A stretch of 64,000 nt of DNA from the NCBI GenBank assembly GCA_022494885.1, contig JAGVSM010000508.1, positions 62,001 to 126,000 of the forward strand. The letters run 5' to 3'. Below the pieces are notes generated by a model. The model did not search any database. It was not told the origin of the DNA and saw only the letters and a list, made by a program, of their open reading frames with translations. The DNA comes from Micrasema longulum. Taxonomy: Eukaryota; Arthropoda; Insecta; Trichoptera; Brachycentridae. This document shows, piece after piece, positions 30,403 to 40,691 of the stretch. The position numbers and the translations under genes are program-made. Numbering within the stretch: the first letter of the stretch is position 1; each line of letters begins with the position of its first letter.

Positions 30403-30602
30403 CGGGTTGTGGTCCTGTGGCTAGTGTCTCGGACTCACGGACCAAAGGTCCGTGGTTCGAATCCTACTCTACCCCAACTCGATTCCTATTTTCTAATAGT
30501 GAGTTATTTACAACTCGTTGAAAATGTCCCTCAAAATTAAATATTTGGGTAAATCATAAGAACGCAAATATTTATTTTTATTAAAAAAAATATATATATC
30601 CG
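30403..30602 (+). mobile_element. SINE-A with 8-bp target duplication
   Basis: The head starts CGGGTTGTGGTCCTGTGGCT, with a B box GGTTCGAATCC at 30,454-30,464, and the body ends GAACGCAAATATTTATTTTT plus A-rich tail. TACACAAT at 30,395-30,402 and 30,603-30,610 forms a perfect target-site duplication. The intact promoter boxes suggest a fairly young copy. Confidence 0.9.
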
Positions 30603-30854
30603 TACACAATATACATGTAGATATGCACACAGATATACGTAACAACACACAATGTAAATATTTTAGTACGAAAACCAAAAAGTATCAAAAAACTTAAAAG
30701 TAACATATTTTGTTAGCAATTTAGCTAAATAAATCAAGTACTTTTTTTATATGACCCGTTTTTTAGCATATCTTTTAAAGGTGTGATTGGTTGAACTTTT
30801 CATGCCTGTAACATTATAAGTAAGAACATTTAAAAAAAAAAAAAAAAAATATTA

Positions 30855-31055
30855 AAAAATATTTTATTTTTTTTATTAATATTTGCGTTCTTATAATTTA
30901 CGCAAATATTTAATTTTGAGGGCCATTTTCAACGAGTTGTAAATAACTCAGTATTAGAAAATGGCAACCAAGTTGGGGTAGAGCGGGATTCGAACCACGT
31001 ATCCTCGATCCGTGAGTCCGAGACACTAGCCACGGGACCACAACCCGATTCATTG
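30855..31055 (-). mobile_element. SINE-A, inverse copy
   Basis: The minus strand has the same head and body. A long A run on the sense strand (T/A tract near 30,830-30,885) ends it. The head B box reads GGTTCGAATCC. It is oriented opposite to the copy 250 bases to its left, so the pair could fold back. No target duplication is obvious. Confidence 0.85.
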
Positions 31056-31554
31056 TCATGTGATGATTTATAAAAGAAACCCCCTCTTCAGTGGACCATT
31101 GGTTAAACCTGGGGATGTTAGAGCACTCGCCCCCTTCTAAATAGCCCATTGCCATAATATTTTTAAGCGGTATTTTCCCCTGTGTCCGCCCGGATAAGGA
31201 ATTTTCTGTCTATAAAAAATAATCCGAACCCTCTATAAGTGTTTTTGACTCAATGACTGCGTAACATAGTATTTAACAAGTTAATATAATTATTGTGATG
31301 AATTATCCGAAGCTTTTTAGGGTAATGAGTAGACTAAATTAATTTCTTCGAGTCTCTGGTATTACTCAAAACTTTTTAAAAAGTTCGATCAAGTAATATA
31401 ATTGTTGTACTATGGAAATTCTTATGAATGCGTATAACTTTTCTTTTGTATTGTACTTAAGGCAAGAAAAAGTTTGCCAAATTTTTCCGTCTGTGAAACT
31501 CACCCAAGCTTGATAAATAACCCCATGAATGCAAACTTTTTATTGATTCAATCG
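31056..31554. other. no gene recognised
   Basis: A less AT-rich stretch (31,080-31,190) has no motif or repeat partner. The remainder is AT-rich. Confidence 0.4.
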
Positions 31555-31562
31555 ATTATATA

Positions 31563-31935
31563 GGCTAAACTTGTTGCAACAGAGAGGGAAAACATATTTG
31601 AGAAAGGAATATAGAGTCGGGTTGTGGTCCTGTGGCTAGTGTCTTAGACTCACGGATCAAAGGTTCGTGGTTCAAATTCCACTCTACCCCAACTTGATTC
31701 CCATTTTCTAATAGTGAGTTATTTACAACTCGTTGAAATTGAATATTTGGGTAAATCATAAGAACGCAAATATTTATTTTTCTACAAAAAAATAAGTAAA
31801 ATAAAACAATATAGAACACTGAACATTTACAGGGCTCCTGATCTGTCATTGGCTGGTTTAAGTGGCCACTTTACACACTGTATAACATTTACCATTCCGT
31901 TTATATTTAAATTTCCACATTTCCTTAACCCTGCT
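31563..31935 (+). repeat. family E repeat interrupted by a SINE
   Basis: CTTGTTGCAACAGAGAGGGA and GAGAAAGGAATATAGA (31,600-31,615) continue, after the SINE, at 31,808 as AATATAGAACACTGAACATT, then CATTGGCTGGTTTAAGTGGC and CACACTGTATAACATTTACC. The two halves join exactly in family-E order. Confidence 0.85.
31616..31807 (+). mobile_element. SINE-A inserted in family E, target duplication AATATAGA
   Basis: The head starts GTCGGGTTGTGGTCCTGTGG, with B-box GGTTCAAATTCC and the body TGAGTTATTTACAACTCGTT, ending in AAAATAAGTAAAATAAAAC. AATATAGA flanks it at 31,608-31,615 and 31,808-31,815. Uninserted family-E copies have one GGAATATGGAAG here, which confirms the insertion point. Confidence 0.92.
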
Positions 31936-32149
31936 TGAGAATTCTTTGTTAAAATTGAATCCAATAAAATAAAGTGATACATGATGTTTGTTCTGGGAAA
32001 TATCCGGATAGTTAGAATAACCTCTGAATTGAGGCAATTTTTTTAAAGAAAACGCAAAATTTATCCTTAGGTAACTTTTTTTATTTCTTTTGAATTAAAA
32101 CAGCTAATTGAAATCACATTAAAACTTATTTAAACATATCCAGCAAAGT

Positions 32150-32285
32150 GAATCGCTTTGACGAAGAAACTCGTTTAGGAGCATTTTTTGTTCTTATAAC
32201 ATCTCGCCTTATAAAACATTAAAGTTTGTAAGTGAAAATTCTTAGTGAAAATTCATTTTATTTATATTTTACTCTGTCTATTTTA
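32150..32285 (-). mobile_element. PLE-like family D arm, left part
   Basis: GTTTGTAAGTGAAAATTCTT and GAAAATTCATTTTATTTATA at 32,225-32,270 are the inverse of 33,440-33,495. The natural continuation (ATAAATAAAACACGAGTG) appears only at 33,103, on the far side of a LINE fragment, so this arm seems split. Confidence 0.55.
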
Positions 32286-32299
32286 CTGGGTTTTTAAAT

Positions 32300-33100
32300 A
32301 TGTTTTTGAATATACCAATACAAAATGTGAATTATGACTATTTATTAACACTGCTTAACCTAACAACACTTTCTAAAAGAAGAACTATTAATGATCTCAC
32401 TGTACTGTATAAAATTGTAAACTCTCTTTTTGACGCACCAAAAATACTTGAATTGATTAATTTTAGAGTACCTGCTGTCAACACTTTGAGTACTTTATTG
32501 TTTCATTGCTCCAGTACTTCTTCCAACAAACAAAACAATTCATTGATACCGAGACTGCATAGGTGAGGTAACACTTATGGAACGGCTGCAGACATTCTGT
32601 CCAAATCTTTACTATCTTATAAGTCCACAATATCAAGTTTATTTGTAGCTGCTCGTCAAACTATTATTGACAATTCAATTCCATAAATGAAAAAAATACT
32701 TGTTTATTTTTATTATAATCATATACTTGTTTTTGATTTTTTACTATTATATCAAATTGCATTGTAGTATTGGCAAATACGCATTTCATAGATACATATT
32801 TTTATTTCTTATTTTTTCGTGATAATATATGCTTGCTTGTTTATTAATTTAACTTAAAATGTCTTTCTTGCTTACCGTAACACTTTATTTATTGTTTGCT
32901 TTACAGAATTTATTTCATAAGCTTATTTATATCTTTGCATTTTTTGTTTATATGCTTACTGTTTTTTCTTGCATACCTTTGTTATTATTGTTTTATTTTT
33001 TTACTTTGTAAAACTTTTTATTATATTATTTTTAACTAATTTCACATATTTTTTCTGTATATTCTGTGTTTATTATTTAGTATGTTAGCATGTTGTTTAT
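32300..33100 (+). pseudogene. LINE C-terminus and 3' UTR inside family D
   Basis: The frame at 32,300-32,566 reads LLNLTTLSKRRTINDLTVLY, KIVNSLFDAPKILELINFRV and PAVNTLSTLLFHCS. It continues past a stop as TYGTAADILSKSLLSYKSTI. This is the L-x-L-x-x-R-R...D-L-x-x-x-Y-K-I-x-x-x-x-x-D-x-P-x-x-L-x-x-I-N-F-x-V-P block of jockey-like LINEs. About 400 bases of AT-rich 3' untranslated sequence follow. Confidence 0.85.
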
Positions 33101-33102
33101 TA

Positions 33103-33500
33103 TATAAATAAAACACGAGTGATACTTTAATCCACAAATTTGGAATATCCTGTGACCGGTTTCATCGCTTTCGCGACATCTCCGAGACTGGTATCTTTAT
33201 TAAAGAGTTAAATGTATTTATACAAAACAGAGGTAAGGATAGATAATTCAAAGTTATATGTAAGTAAATTAAATAAAGTTATTTTTATCTTAAGGATCAT
33301 TATCAACAAATTTTCTTTGGGTTAACTAATGAGTTGATATAATTCTATTTTAATGAGTTTGAGTATTTTATTTTATTGTAAGTGTCCCATCCTTCGGATA
33401 TTCCAAATTTGTGGATTAAAGTATCACTCGTGTTTTATTTATATAATAAATTACAATGAATTTCCATCAAGAATTTTCACTTACAAACTTAAATGTTAGC
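33103..33500. mobile_element. PLE-like family D inverted pair
   Basis: AATAAAACACGAGTGATACT through CACAAATTTGGAATATCC (about 33,107-33,152) is exactly inverted at about 33,393-33,440. The left arm's minus strand has a hammerhead-like series: CTCGGAGA, TCGC/GCGA stem with GAAA loop, then GAAACCGGTC (about 33,152-33,190). The core box is degenerate. No coding sequence lies between the arms. Confidence 0.65.
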
Positions 33501-33529
33501 ATGTATTTCATTTTTATTTTTTGTAAATT

Positions 33530-34022
33530 CCTTTTTTAATTTTTTTTATTTATTTAACTTTTGTACATAATGTTATTTGTACATTGGCGGGCATATTGCC
33601 AAATGGCAATTTCTTCCAACCAACCAATAAAATGAAAGTTTTAATTTTATAATTTAAGTTACAGAACATATTCAATAGAAAAAAAAGATTAAAAAGCTAA
33701 AAGTATATAAAAATAGAAATAAACGTATTTGTTTATAAATTACCTTAAATCAAAACTATTACTCAATGGGAAAAGGAAAAAAGAGGAAAAGGGAAAGGAG
33801 GAGAGATTAAGGAAGAGAAAGGAGATGTTTCTTCAGACGTGATTTAAACAGAGATAATGTAGTAACATCTTTGATGGTGGATGGGAGATGATTCCACAGT
33901 CGAGCTGCATGAACACTATATGAGTTAGAGAAGAAAGAGGAATTGTGGATAGGTATTAAGAGAGTGTCTTGAGAATTAGAACGAAGAGGTAAACCATGAA
34001 CTGATAAGCGTTGAAATTTTTC
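33530..34022 (-). pseudogene. LINE 3' end, copy 2
   Basis: The minus strand matches 24,245-24,785 and 40,900-41,355, including TTAAATCACGTCTGAAGAAA and the terminal hairpin ATTGCC-AAAT-GGCAAT at 33,595-33,610. The tail is AAATAAATAAAAAAA near 33,540. 5'-truncated within the C-terminal domain. Confidence 0.85.
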
Positions 34023-34394
34023 TTTTTTTTTTCATAAATACCTTTTACTACATTTTTAACTATGTTTTTTTCTACTTTTGTTGAAAAAAAATTCTCACGC
34101 GCATTAATTAGTTTAGTGAAATAATTTACTGTATCTCTTTTTGCTTTTCTTCCTTCATGACAATTATTCTTATTTCCGCTTTATATATTTTGACGTTTCG
34201 TTTTAGTTTTTAATATCGTTTAACCCGTTATTTTGGTAATTTATAACTTACACTTTATACAACACTCTTAAATTATTATAACAATGATGTTTTTGTGCTA
34301 TATTCCATTAATTTTATACTAGTTTACGTTTGGAACTTCATATGTATGATTTACATTTTATTTGTTTTATTAGTGTTTAACGATATTTCTTTTA

Positions 34395-34890
34395 TTTGAT
34401 TTGAGTTAACTGACCCTGACGTTTGGGAGCGAAGTATGGACTTGGAAAACAGGGATGAAAGTAGGCTGAATGCTGTCGAAATGCCATCTCTTGGGCGAAT
34501 GTGTGGTAAAACTATGAACGATAGATGCGCAAATAGTGAGATCCGTTCATTATGTAAGGCTGAGACAAGTATTAGCGACAAAATCAAGAAAGGAGCGCTG
34601 TGCTGGTTTGGACATGTAGAGCAAATGGACAGCGAAAGAACGGCCAAGAATATTTACAATGCGAATGTTGATGGGTGCGGAAATAGATTTAAATAGATAT
34701 TAAGATATGGCATGATTAAATCCAACATATACTTGAAGATAGACTCGTCAAAAGTCGGAATTATCGGCGCGCGTGCATGAGAAGATGTATAAATGAAGAG
34801 GAAACGAGATGTTTATGCAAAAATAGAGTGATGTGGCGTGCTATCCTCTCTGCCTACTCTTACAGGGAAACGGCGTGATGTTTTTTTGTT
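34395..34890 (+). pseudogene. RTE-like LINE C-terminus
   Basis: 34,436-34,696 reads SRLNAVEMPSLGRMCGKTMN, then ISDKIKKGALCWFGHVEQMD and SERTAKNIYNANVDG. An upstream TFGSEVWTWKT is in another frame, and the downstream CMRRCINEEETRCLCK and LSAYSYRETA parts are out of frame. The order matches the other copies, extending further 5' (E-x-W-x-W-K, RMCG). Frameshifts make it dead. Confidence 0.85.
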
Positions 34891-34924
34891 GTTTTTGTTG
34901 TTGATTTGAGTTAATCTAAAAATC

Positions 34925-35195
34925 AAAGTTAATGAATTGATTTGAGGTTAAATGAGAATGTTGGATTACAATTACAAAAATCGTTTATTGAGAAGATACA
35001 CACTAGTTACATCCTTACAATTTTGTACAGAAGGAATTTATAATAACGAACATTGGCGAGTAGCTGGTGGACGGGCGACACAAAAGACCACGATCAAATG
35101 TGCATACTCTTTCGCTGCACGACGTTTAATTACTTGTCCGAGTTGACGTTGCATCAGGTTACGCGTTGCGGGCCAAAATGGTGTTCGGCCCTGTC
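34925..35195 (+). repeat. family F interspersed repeat, copy 2
   Basis: Matches 15,005-15,245 at both ends (TGATTTGAGGTTAAATGAG; TACGCGTTGCGGGCCAAA) with a diverged middle. Two overlapping short frames here have no recognised motif. Confidence 0.6.
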
Positions 35196-36689
35196 AACTT
35201 TACGGCTTGATGGTGATGTCCTCCACAGTATAAAAAGTGTGAAACCTCAATTTTTTCCGTGCTTGTTGAACAATTAAATAAATTTAGGAGCAATGGACAC
35301 GTTTTCGTATCACTACTCTTTAAACTATTTAACTCTGCCGGGTGCGTCTATGTGCATCAATTGATGCCTAAAACAAACACCATTTACTATTTACCATATT
35401 CTTTAATCTTCGCATAGCTCAAAAATGGCTTTAAAAAACCGTTTTCCCATGTCGATATTTTATCGTCAAACTCGCTAAATGTTTAAACTTCAAAAAAACT
35501 TAAATCATAACAACACATGTCAAAATTTCGTACTTACCAAAACACCCGCCACTTAACAGGGCAGTAAAAACTCAATGGGCCTTGAAAATTGGCAAAACGA
35601 TAAAATAGAACGTCGACATAAAACAACGTAAAAAGTTTTTATCGCCTTAACAAAACATTTTATTCGATATGTTTGTAGATACATCAGCATCAAAGTATAA
35701 ACTCTAAGGCTGGTTATGGTTCGTCTACGAATAAAGGACCTAACTTCTGAACTTTTCTAATTAGCCTAGTTAGCTTAGATAGGATTAGATTCAACCGAAC
35801 CCTTCGGCTGCTAATCAGTTTTTCGAGAATCTAATCAGAAATGCTTTAATTTATATTGATTTTTAAAATTGTAAAGAATACGCTGTTTTCCAAACGCACT
35901 GTTTTAAAATTTATAACTAATTCTAGTAAATATATTTCGTTTCATTTACCGCTAGTTCTCGTACAACGGAGTAAGCAAGTCGTCATACAGTTCTTGTAAA
36001 CCCTTTCCGATTTGTAAATGAAGGAAAACCTTTTGAAAAGGATTCTCGTATAGCGCGGCGCATTATTTTGAACATAATTTTTTAATCCACTTTATTATTT
36101 TCGTTTTTTGTTGATTAAAAATCAAAACATCGAACATTAATGAAAATCCTAGAACCTTAATTAAAAATACAACTTTTCAAACGATAAGGAAAGTTTCTCG
36201 GCTAGTAGCTTTTAATTGTTTTTTCGTCGTTTGTTTTTGATACTGACGTAGGTATTTTATTTTGAATAACTTTGAACTATTTTCGTATTTTATTTTCTTT
36301 GTTTTTTAAAACTTAAATGGGGCTGCTCCAAATATGTAAATCCATTATTTCTTTCATCGCTCGCTTTAGTTTTAATAGTTATTATTTTCTGTTTTAGTAT
36401 TTTCTCTTTAGCTTTTCCAATTTCTTAATATCAGATAAACTAGTAATGATATTTTTTCTTTATTTTAGTTAAATATATCAGTATGCATAAAAAAGAACAC
36501 ATTTCATCAGGAATTAATGTTATAATTTGATTACTGACCGTTGTTAACTGTCAAAACACAAACGGCTAGGTTACGAAATCGTGTACAGATAACGTTACCT
36601 TATACAAACTCATATCGAGTTTAATTGTATTTTGTTGATAGGATACCAACCTAATTTAACATCAAATCTTGGGTTTTCACATAATTATT
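35196..36689. other. no gene recognised; possibly unique sequence
   Basis: About 1.5 kb without any repeat shared with the rest of the window and without coding signal. It could be intron or intergenic host DNA. Confidence 0.4.
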
Positions 36690-37101
36690 TCGATTATTTA
36701 TTTATTTATTTATTATATATATACGGCCTAAGCCAATTACAACAGTTACATGAAGAAACACAAATGCAAGAAACTGAACAAAAGAACATAAAATTATTTA
36801 GCAAAGACAAACAAGGGCAAAACAATAATAGTATACAATATATTAAAAAAAAACGAAAGACCAAAAACTTTGAGCTAAACTATGCCAATCCAACTTCATC
36901 CCACACTGTTTAGTCGCGAAGAGATCTACGAAAAGCCGGAAGATCTATCCCAAAAAATTCCAAGTCGTGTGATGAATTGACTAATCTACACATTCTGGAC
37001 ATTGGGGCATAAAAACCAAAGTTGCTCTTAGAAGATTTTATAAATAGCAGATTTTGACTTCTGGTGACACGGTTGGGAACATGAAAAGAAATTGATTGCA
37101 A
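36690..37101 (-). pseudogene. LINE C-terminus and 3' UTR (partner at 14.6 kb)
   Basis: 37,101-36,910 on the minus strand reads MQSISFHVPNRVTRSQNLLF, IKSSKSNFGFYAPMSRMCRL and VNSSHDLEFFGIDLPAFRRS before the stop. V-P-x-x-x-T-R-x-x-x-x-F...P-x-x-R-M-x-R-L-x-N is the diagnostic jockey-like C-terminus. The 3' untranslated region ends in a TTTA repeat (36,697-36,712), an AAATAAATAAATAAA tail. The frame is uninterrupted, so this copy is relatively young. Confidence 0.88.
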
Positions 37102-37439
37102 CAGAGATAGACATCACTTAAAGCATTAAGTATTTTGAAAATATCATATCAAGTCCATCTCAGTTCATAAACGGTTTTCAGGGGCATAAAAAATTGAGCA
37201 GAGCTGTCATAATGATAACGCGAGCGACGCCATTTTTGAATGTGATTAAAACAGAGGAAATATCTTTGGTCAACTTTAGCGACGATTTAAACGAGATTCA
37301 CATTTTTTTTGCGATATTCAGAGATTGTGAAATCGATTTTTGAACTTAAATGCGATTCAGCAGGACATGTAAGCTAGTCAGGTTTTACAAGGAGATAGTG
37401 AAATCCCCCTACGGGTTTTTACCTACACTTATCTACTTA

Positions 37440-37640
37440 ATTTCATTTATGGTATATCTTTATTATTAAAATTATAAAACTCACAATAAAATAACAAAAA
37501 CAAAAACAAAACATAAACTATACATTTGTGGAGCAGTTGATTCAATATTCATTTGGGCGAATAAGACAATCCATTTTACTTCTACCTAGCTCCACTATCC
37601 ATTTTCTTATAGCCTTTATTTATGTTAAGTATTAATATAA
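37440..37640 (-). pseudogene. LINE 3' end (partner at 11.7 kb)
   Basis: The minus strand carries AAGGCTATAAGAAAATGGAT, encoding KAIRKWI, then GGAGCTAGGTAGAAGTAAAA and TTGAATCAACTGCTCCACAA, as at 11,760-11,870. Only about 200 bases remain. Confidence 0.75.
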
Positions 37641-37953
37641 GGTAAACTACTATCATATTTTTGCAACCACAACAGGCCATGATGTAAGTGAAGTACCACA
37701 GAAAAAATAAAGCTTTGGAAAAAAACATTTTAATTATTGCGACCTGACCGGGAGTTGAACGTTAGATAAAACAGCGTTGCCGAGGGAATCGGTAGATGCA
37801 AAAAAATAATATCTAGATTTCAGTAGATTCTTTGTCCTAGTGGCGGGATGGGGGGGGAGGGGCTAAGCGTAGATGTATTAAAAATTCCCTATCATTTTTT
37901 TATTACGAAATTTCGATAAACATTCAAGTACATTTTTTAAAAATCAAACCAAA
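37641..37953. other. no gene recognised
   Basis: Contains a G-rich run (GGGATGGGGGGGGAGGGGC, about 37,846-37,864) with no other feature. Confidence 0.4.
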
Positions 37954-38028
37954 TGGCGTTCCCCTTAGACTAATGGCTAACGCTAGTCTAACACACGGAG
38001 AGTTTCGGATTTGATTTCCCATGAGATC
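37954..38028 (+). mobile_element. tRNA-like SINE head, decayed
   Basis: GGCGTTCCCCTTAGACTAAT, GGCTAACGCTAGTCTAACAC and CGGATTTGATTTCCC have the spacing of A and B boxes; the B box is degenerate. No body or tail is recognisable. Confidence 0.45.
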
Positions 38029-38337
38029 ACAATAATTTACGTATTTTTTTACGTTTATGGTAATTTTAAGCTTGACGATAAAATAATAACTACTAGCCGC
38101 TGAAATCGGTTACTAAATTTGAGCAGAAAATAGTTACAGGTGACAAACACATTTCATCATTATTAGGTGATCTGCTGACATTCTATTTAATAAAATAGAT
38201 ACTTATGAAGATAAATGATATATCTTTAATTTTTCAACTTCGAAAATAACCGGGAATCACTATTTACCAATACTAATCAATTAACGCATGTATTATTTAC
38301 GACCGAAGGATAAGTAATATTCAAAACATAAAAATAA

Positions 38338-38625
38338 TAAAAATACTTTATAGTTTTATTCCACTTTTATTTATAATTATTTTATTTTTAAAATTTTTGA
38401 TCAGTGACCGAGTTTCGTCGTGACCGACATCGTCAGACTGGAGACATCGTCAGACCAGTCTGACGATGTTGGTCACGACGAAACCCAGTCACTGGTAAAA
38501 AAATTATAAAATAAAATAATTATAAATAAAAGTGGAATAAAACTATATACGTATTTTTATTATTATAATTAAAATGCAGTTCCACCAAGAAATGTCAGTA
38601 GAAAAACTCAATATTATAATAATAA
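38338..38625. mobile_element. family C palindromic element, copy 1
   Basis: An arm containing TTTTATTCCACTTTTATTTA and CAGTGACCGAGTTTCGTCGT runs to a centre near 38,445 and is repeated in inverse to about 38,575. The right flank adds AATGCAGTTCCACCAAGAAA, also seen inverted at 42,650. Hammerhead-like cores face outward on both strands: CTGACGA at 38,460-38,466 (+) with GAAA at 38,480-38,483, and 38,413-38,436 (-). No coding. Confidence 0.75.
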
Positions 38626-38749
38626 TACACAGATGGCAGAAAAAGTAGCTTTCGGAGCAAACAGAAATGTAAGTATTTGGCATATTTATTTATAAGCGGA
38701 TTGCCTATATTAGGGACATAAAAATTGGATTAAAAAATCTACGGAATAA

Positions 38750-38850
38750 GTTGAAATTTTAAAAAATCGGTAGAATTTTGATCAAATTCGGTAGATCGGT
38801 AGATTTCACCCAAAATCGGTAGATCTACCGAAAAATCGATAGGGTTGACA
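38750..38850. repeat. CGGTAGA simple repeat cluster
   Basis: ATCGGTAGA-type words occur at least five times (TCGGTAGATCGGTAGATTTC, AATCGGTAGATCTACCG). Origin unknown; a short motif expansion. Confidence 0.6.
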
Positions 38851-39185
38851 CCGTTGGTAGAAAATTAAAAAAGGTAGAGTGTTTACTGTCAAATATGTGT
38901 ACTTATTTATTGTTACCGTGTAGGAAAATTGGACTTTTATTTGGAAAACCAATAATGGCAAATTAAACAAGTAAACATTAAACTATGAAGCATAATTTAT
39001 TGTACCAAGCCTCATGTTTACTATATTATTATACAAGTTATGTTGATATACTCGTAAGTCTATTTTTAATACTTATACATGTTCTAATATTTTTTCTAAA
39101 AAAAATATAGTCCAAATATTTCCGTAATAAAATGGTTTTAAATAAAAATATATATACTCGTACATAGGTATGATAACGGCGCGTG

Positions 39186-39345
39186 GCGGCCTCCGTGGTG
39201 TGTTGGTGGTTAAGACGCTTGACTCACACACGGAAGGTTCTGTGTTCGGTTCCTGGTGAGGACACAAAAGTTAAATGTGATTTTCCTCAGACCTGGGTGA
39301 ACTGTGCTGTAAACCACCTCTGTAATTAGGTATCGAGACTTGTTG
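39186..39345 (+). mobile_element. tRNA-derived SINE
   Basis: The head GGCCTCCGTGGTGTGTTGGT, AAGACGCTTGACTCACACAC and GTTCGGTTCCTGGTGAGGAC has A- and B-box spacing. The body has TCCTCAGACCTGGGTGAACT and CAAACCACC-like sequence. Only copy of this type in the window. The stem ends do not pair well enough for a functional tRNA. Confidence 0.6.
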
Positions 39346-39477
39346 TTGTGCAAAAAAATTTCATTAAAAACGTTTGTAAGTATAATGTAAACTGTAACTT
39401 TATTAGAAATAACTAAATACAAAATCCTAGAACTCTTTATAAATTAATTGTTATAATTTGTTTATTAATTGATATAA

Positions 39478-39560
39478 CTACCTTATACTCGCGGCTTCCC
39501 TCGCGTGGTTTTAGGGAGAAATTAGTAAATCAATTAATTTTGTCTTTAAGCAAAAAAAAA
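39478..39560 (+). repeat. insect-type interspersed repeat end (TCGCGGCTTC..CGCGTGG)
   Basis: ACTCGCGGCTTCCCTCGCGT followed by GGTTTTAGGGAGAAA resembles a widespread insect repeat start. The resemblance is from memory, and the full extent is not determined. Confidence 0.3.
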
Positions 39561-40394
39561 ATTTCACTGTAAAATGATACATTTTTGGGGAAAAAAAGTA
39601 GTCTGATCGATTGCCGGTTTATTTACTATCGCTATGTAAAAAAAACGACGATCCGTAAGTTTATGGCAACGAAGCATCGTTGTTCTGTTTTAATATTAAA
39701 TTTTCTTCCACTATGGATTCGTTTTCCAATAAGAATTTCTCGGGGGTAGTTTTTTTTTTCGAGATGAAAAGTATCTTGTGATATTTGTCAGCTCTTCATT
39801 CTCTCTCTTCTTCATGGAAAGAAAATGATAAATTTCTTTGCAATTTTACTTTTTAAAATTATTTTTAAATACTTGTTTTTTGCAAACACGAAAATATATG
39901 TATGTAGCATTTTTTTTGCAATACTAGTACTAACATAACGTGTAACATTTATGTACCACATCTTTATAACTTTTCTACTTTATTGCAATGTGTGGGAGTT
40001 GTATTGGAGGCAGAATTAACAGTTCGCAATGGAGTCCTGCTGACGTTCGAATGACGTTGAATAAGGAAGTTCAGTGTCTTTATTTTATTTTTTTATTTGT
40101 TAATAGACTATTTAACCAAGCCAAAATAAAAAAAAATTACATATCGTATTATCAGCGCTATGATTTTTTAAAGTTTTGTATTTTTAAAATAACTTCGCCT
40201 GTGACGTCAGATGTTATTCTCTGTTAGTTCTTCCCATAGGTTCGTTTTCGGTTAGCCAACCGGATATCCTGCACAGCTCTCACATCATTGGTTGATTCAT
40301 ATGAACCAGTTAAGTCAATCAAAGTGAGCGTTATTAGTCAAATATTTTTTACATTTTTTTTCGTTCATTTAAAGAAACTTTGCGATTCAACTTA
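39561..40394. other. no gene; weak repeat at 40,150-40,215
   Basis: 40,150-40,215 (TATGATTTTTTAAAGTTTTG, CTTCGCCTGTGACGTCAGAT) resembles 20,500-20,560. The 79-codon frame over it is not convincing. Confidence 0.35.
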
Positions 40395-40455
40395 ATGCTC
40401 TATTTTTTACCGCGCGCAAGAAAACATTTTTGTATCCAATTTCTCGTAGGGCTGA
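40395..40455 (+). repeat. 65-bp repeat (partner at 42,232)
   Basis: CGCGCGCAAGAAAACATTT, CCAATTTCTCGTAGGGCTGA and AGTTCCTCATTG match 42,232-42,292 nearly throughout. Here it runs directly into an RTE-like fragment, which suggests a deletion or insertion junction at about 40,456. Confidence 0.75.
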
Positions 40456-40691
40456 AGTTCCTCATTGAAATGAGTTCTGCGTTGGTTTGGACTTGTAAAG
40501 CGAATGGACAGCGAAAGAACGGCTAAAAGATTTACGATGCGAATGTTGATGGATGCAGAAAACAAGGGGGACCGAGAAATAAATGGCGTGACCAAATTCA
40601 ACAAATTCTTGAAGATAGACTTGTCAAAAGTCGTAATAATCGACGCGCGTGCATAATAAGATGTATGAATGTAGAGTAAGCGATATATACA
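40456..40691 (+). pseudogene. RTE-like LINE C-terminus, 5' part of split copy
   Basis: Plus-strand reading gives LVWTC-type sequence, then IYDANVDGCRKQGGPRNKWR, DQIQQILEDRLVKSRNNRRA and CIIRCMNVE with a frameshift. It stops abruptly at about 40,691, where the other copies continue MCxxRVMWR, and resumes at 41,359. Confidence 0.8.
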
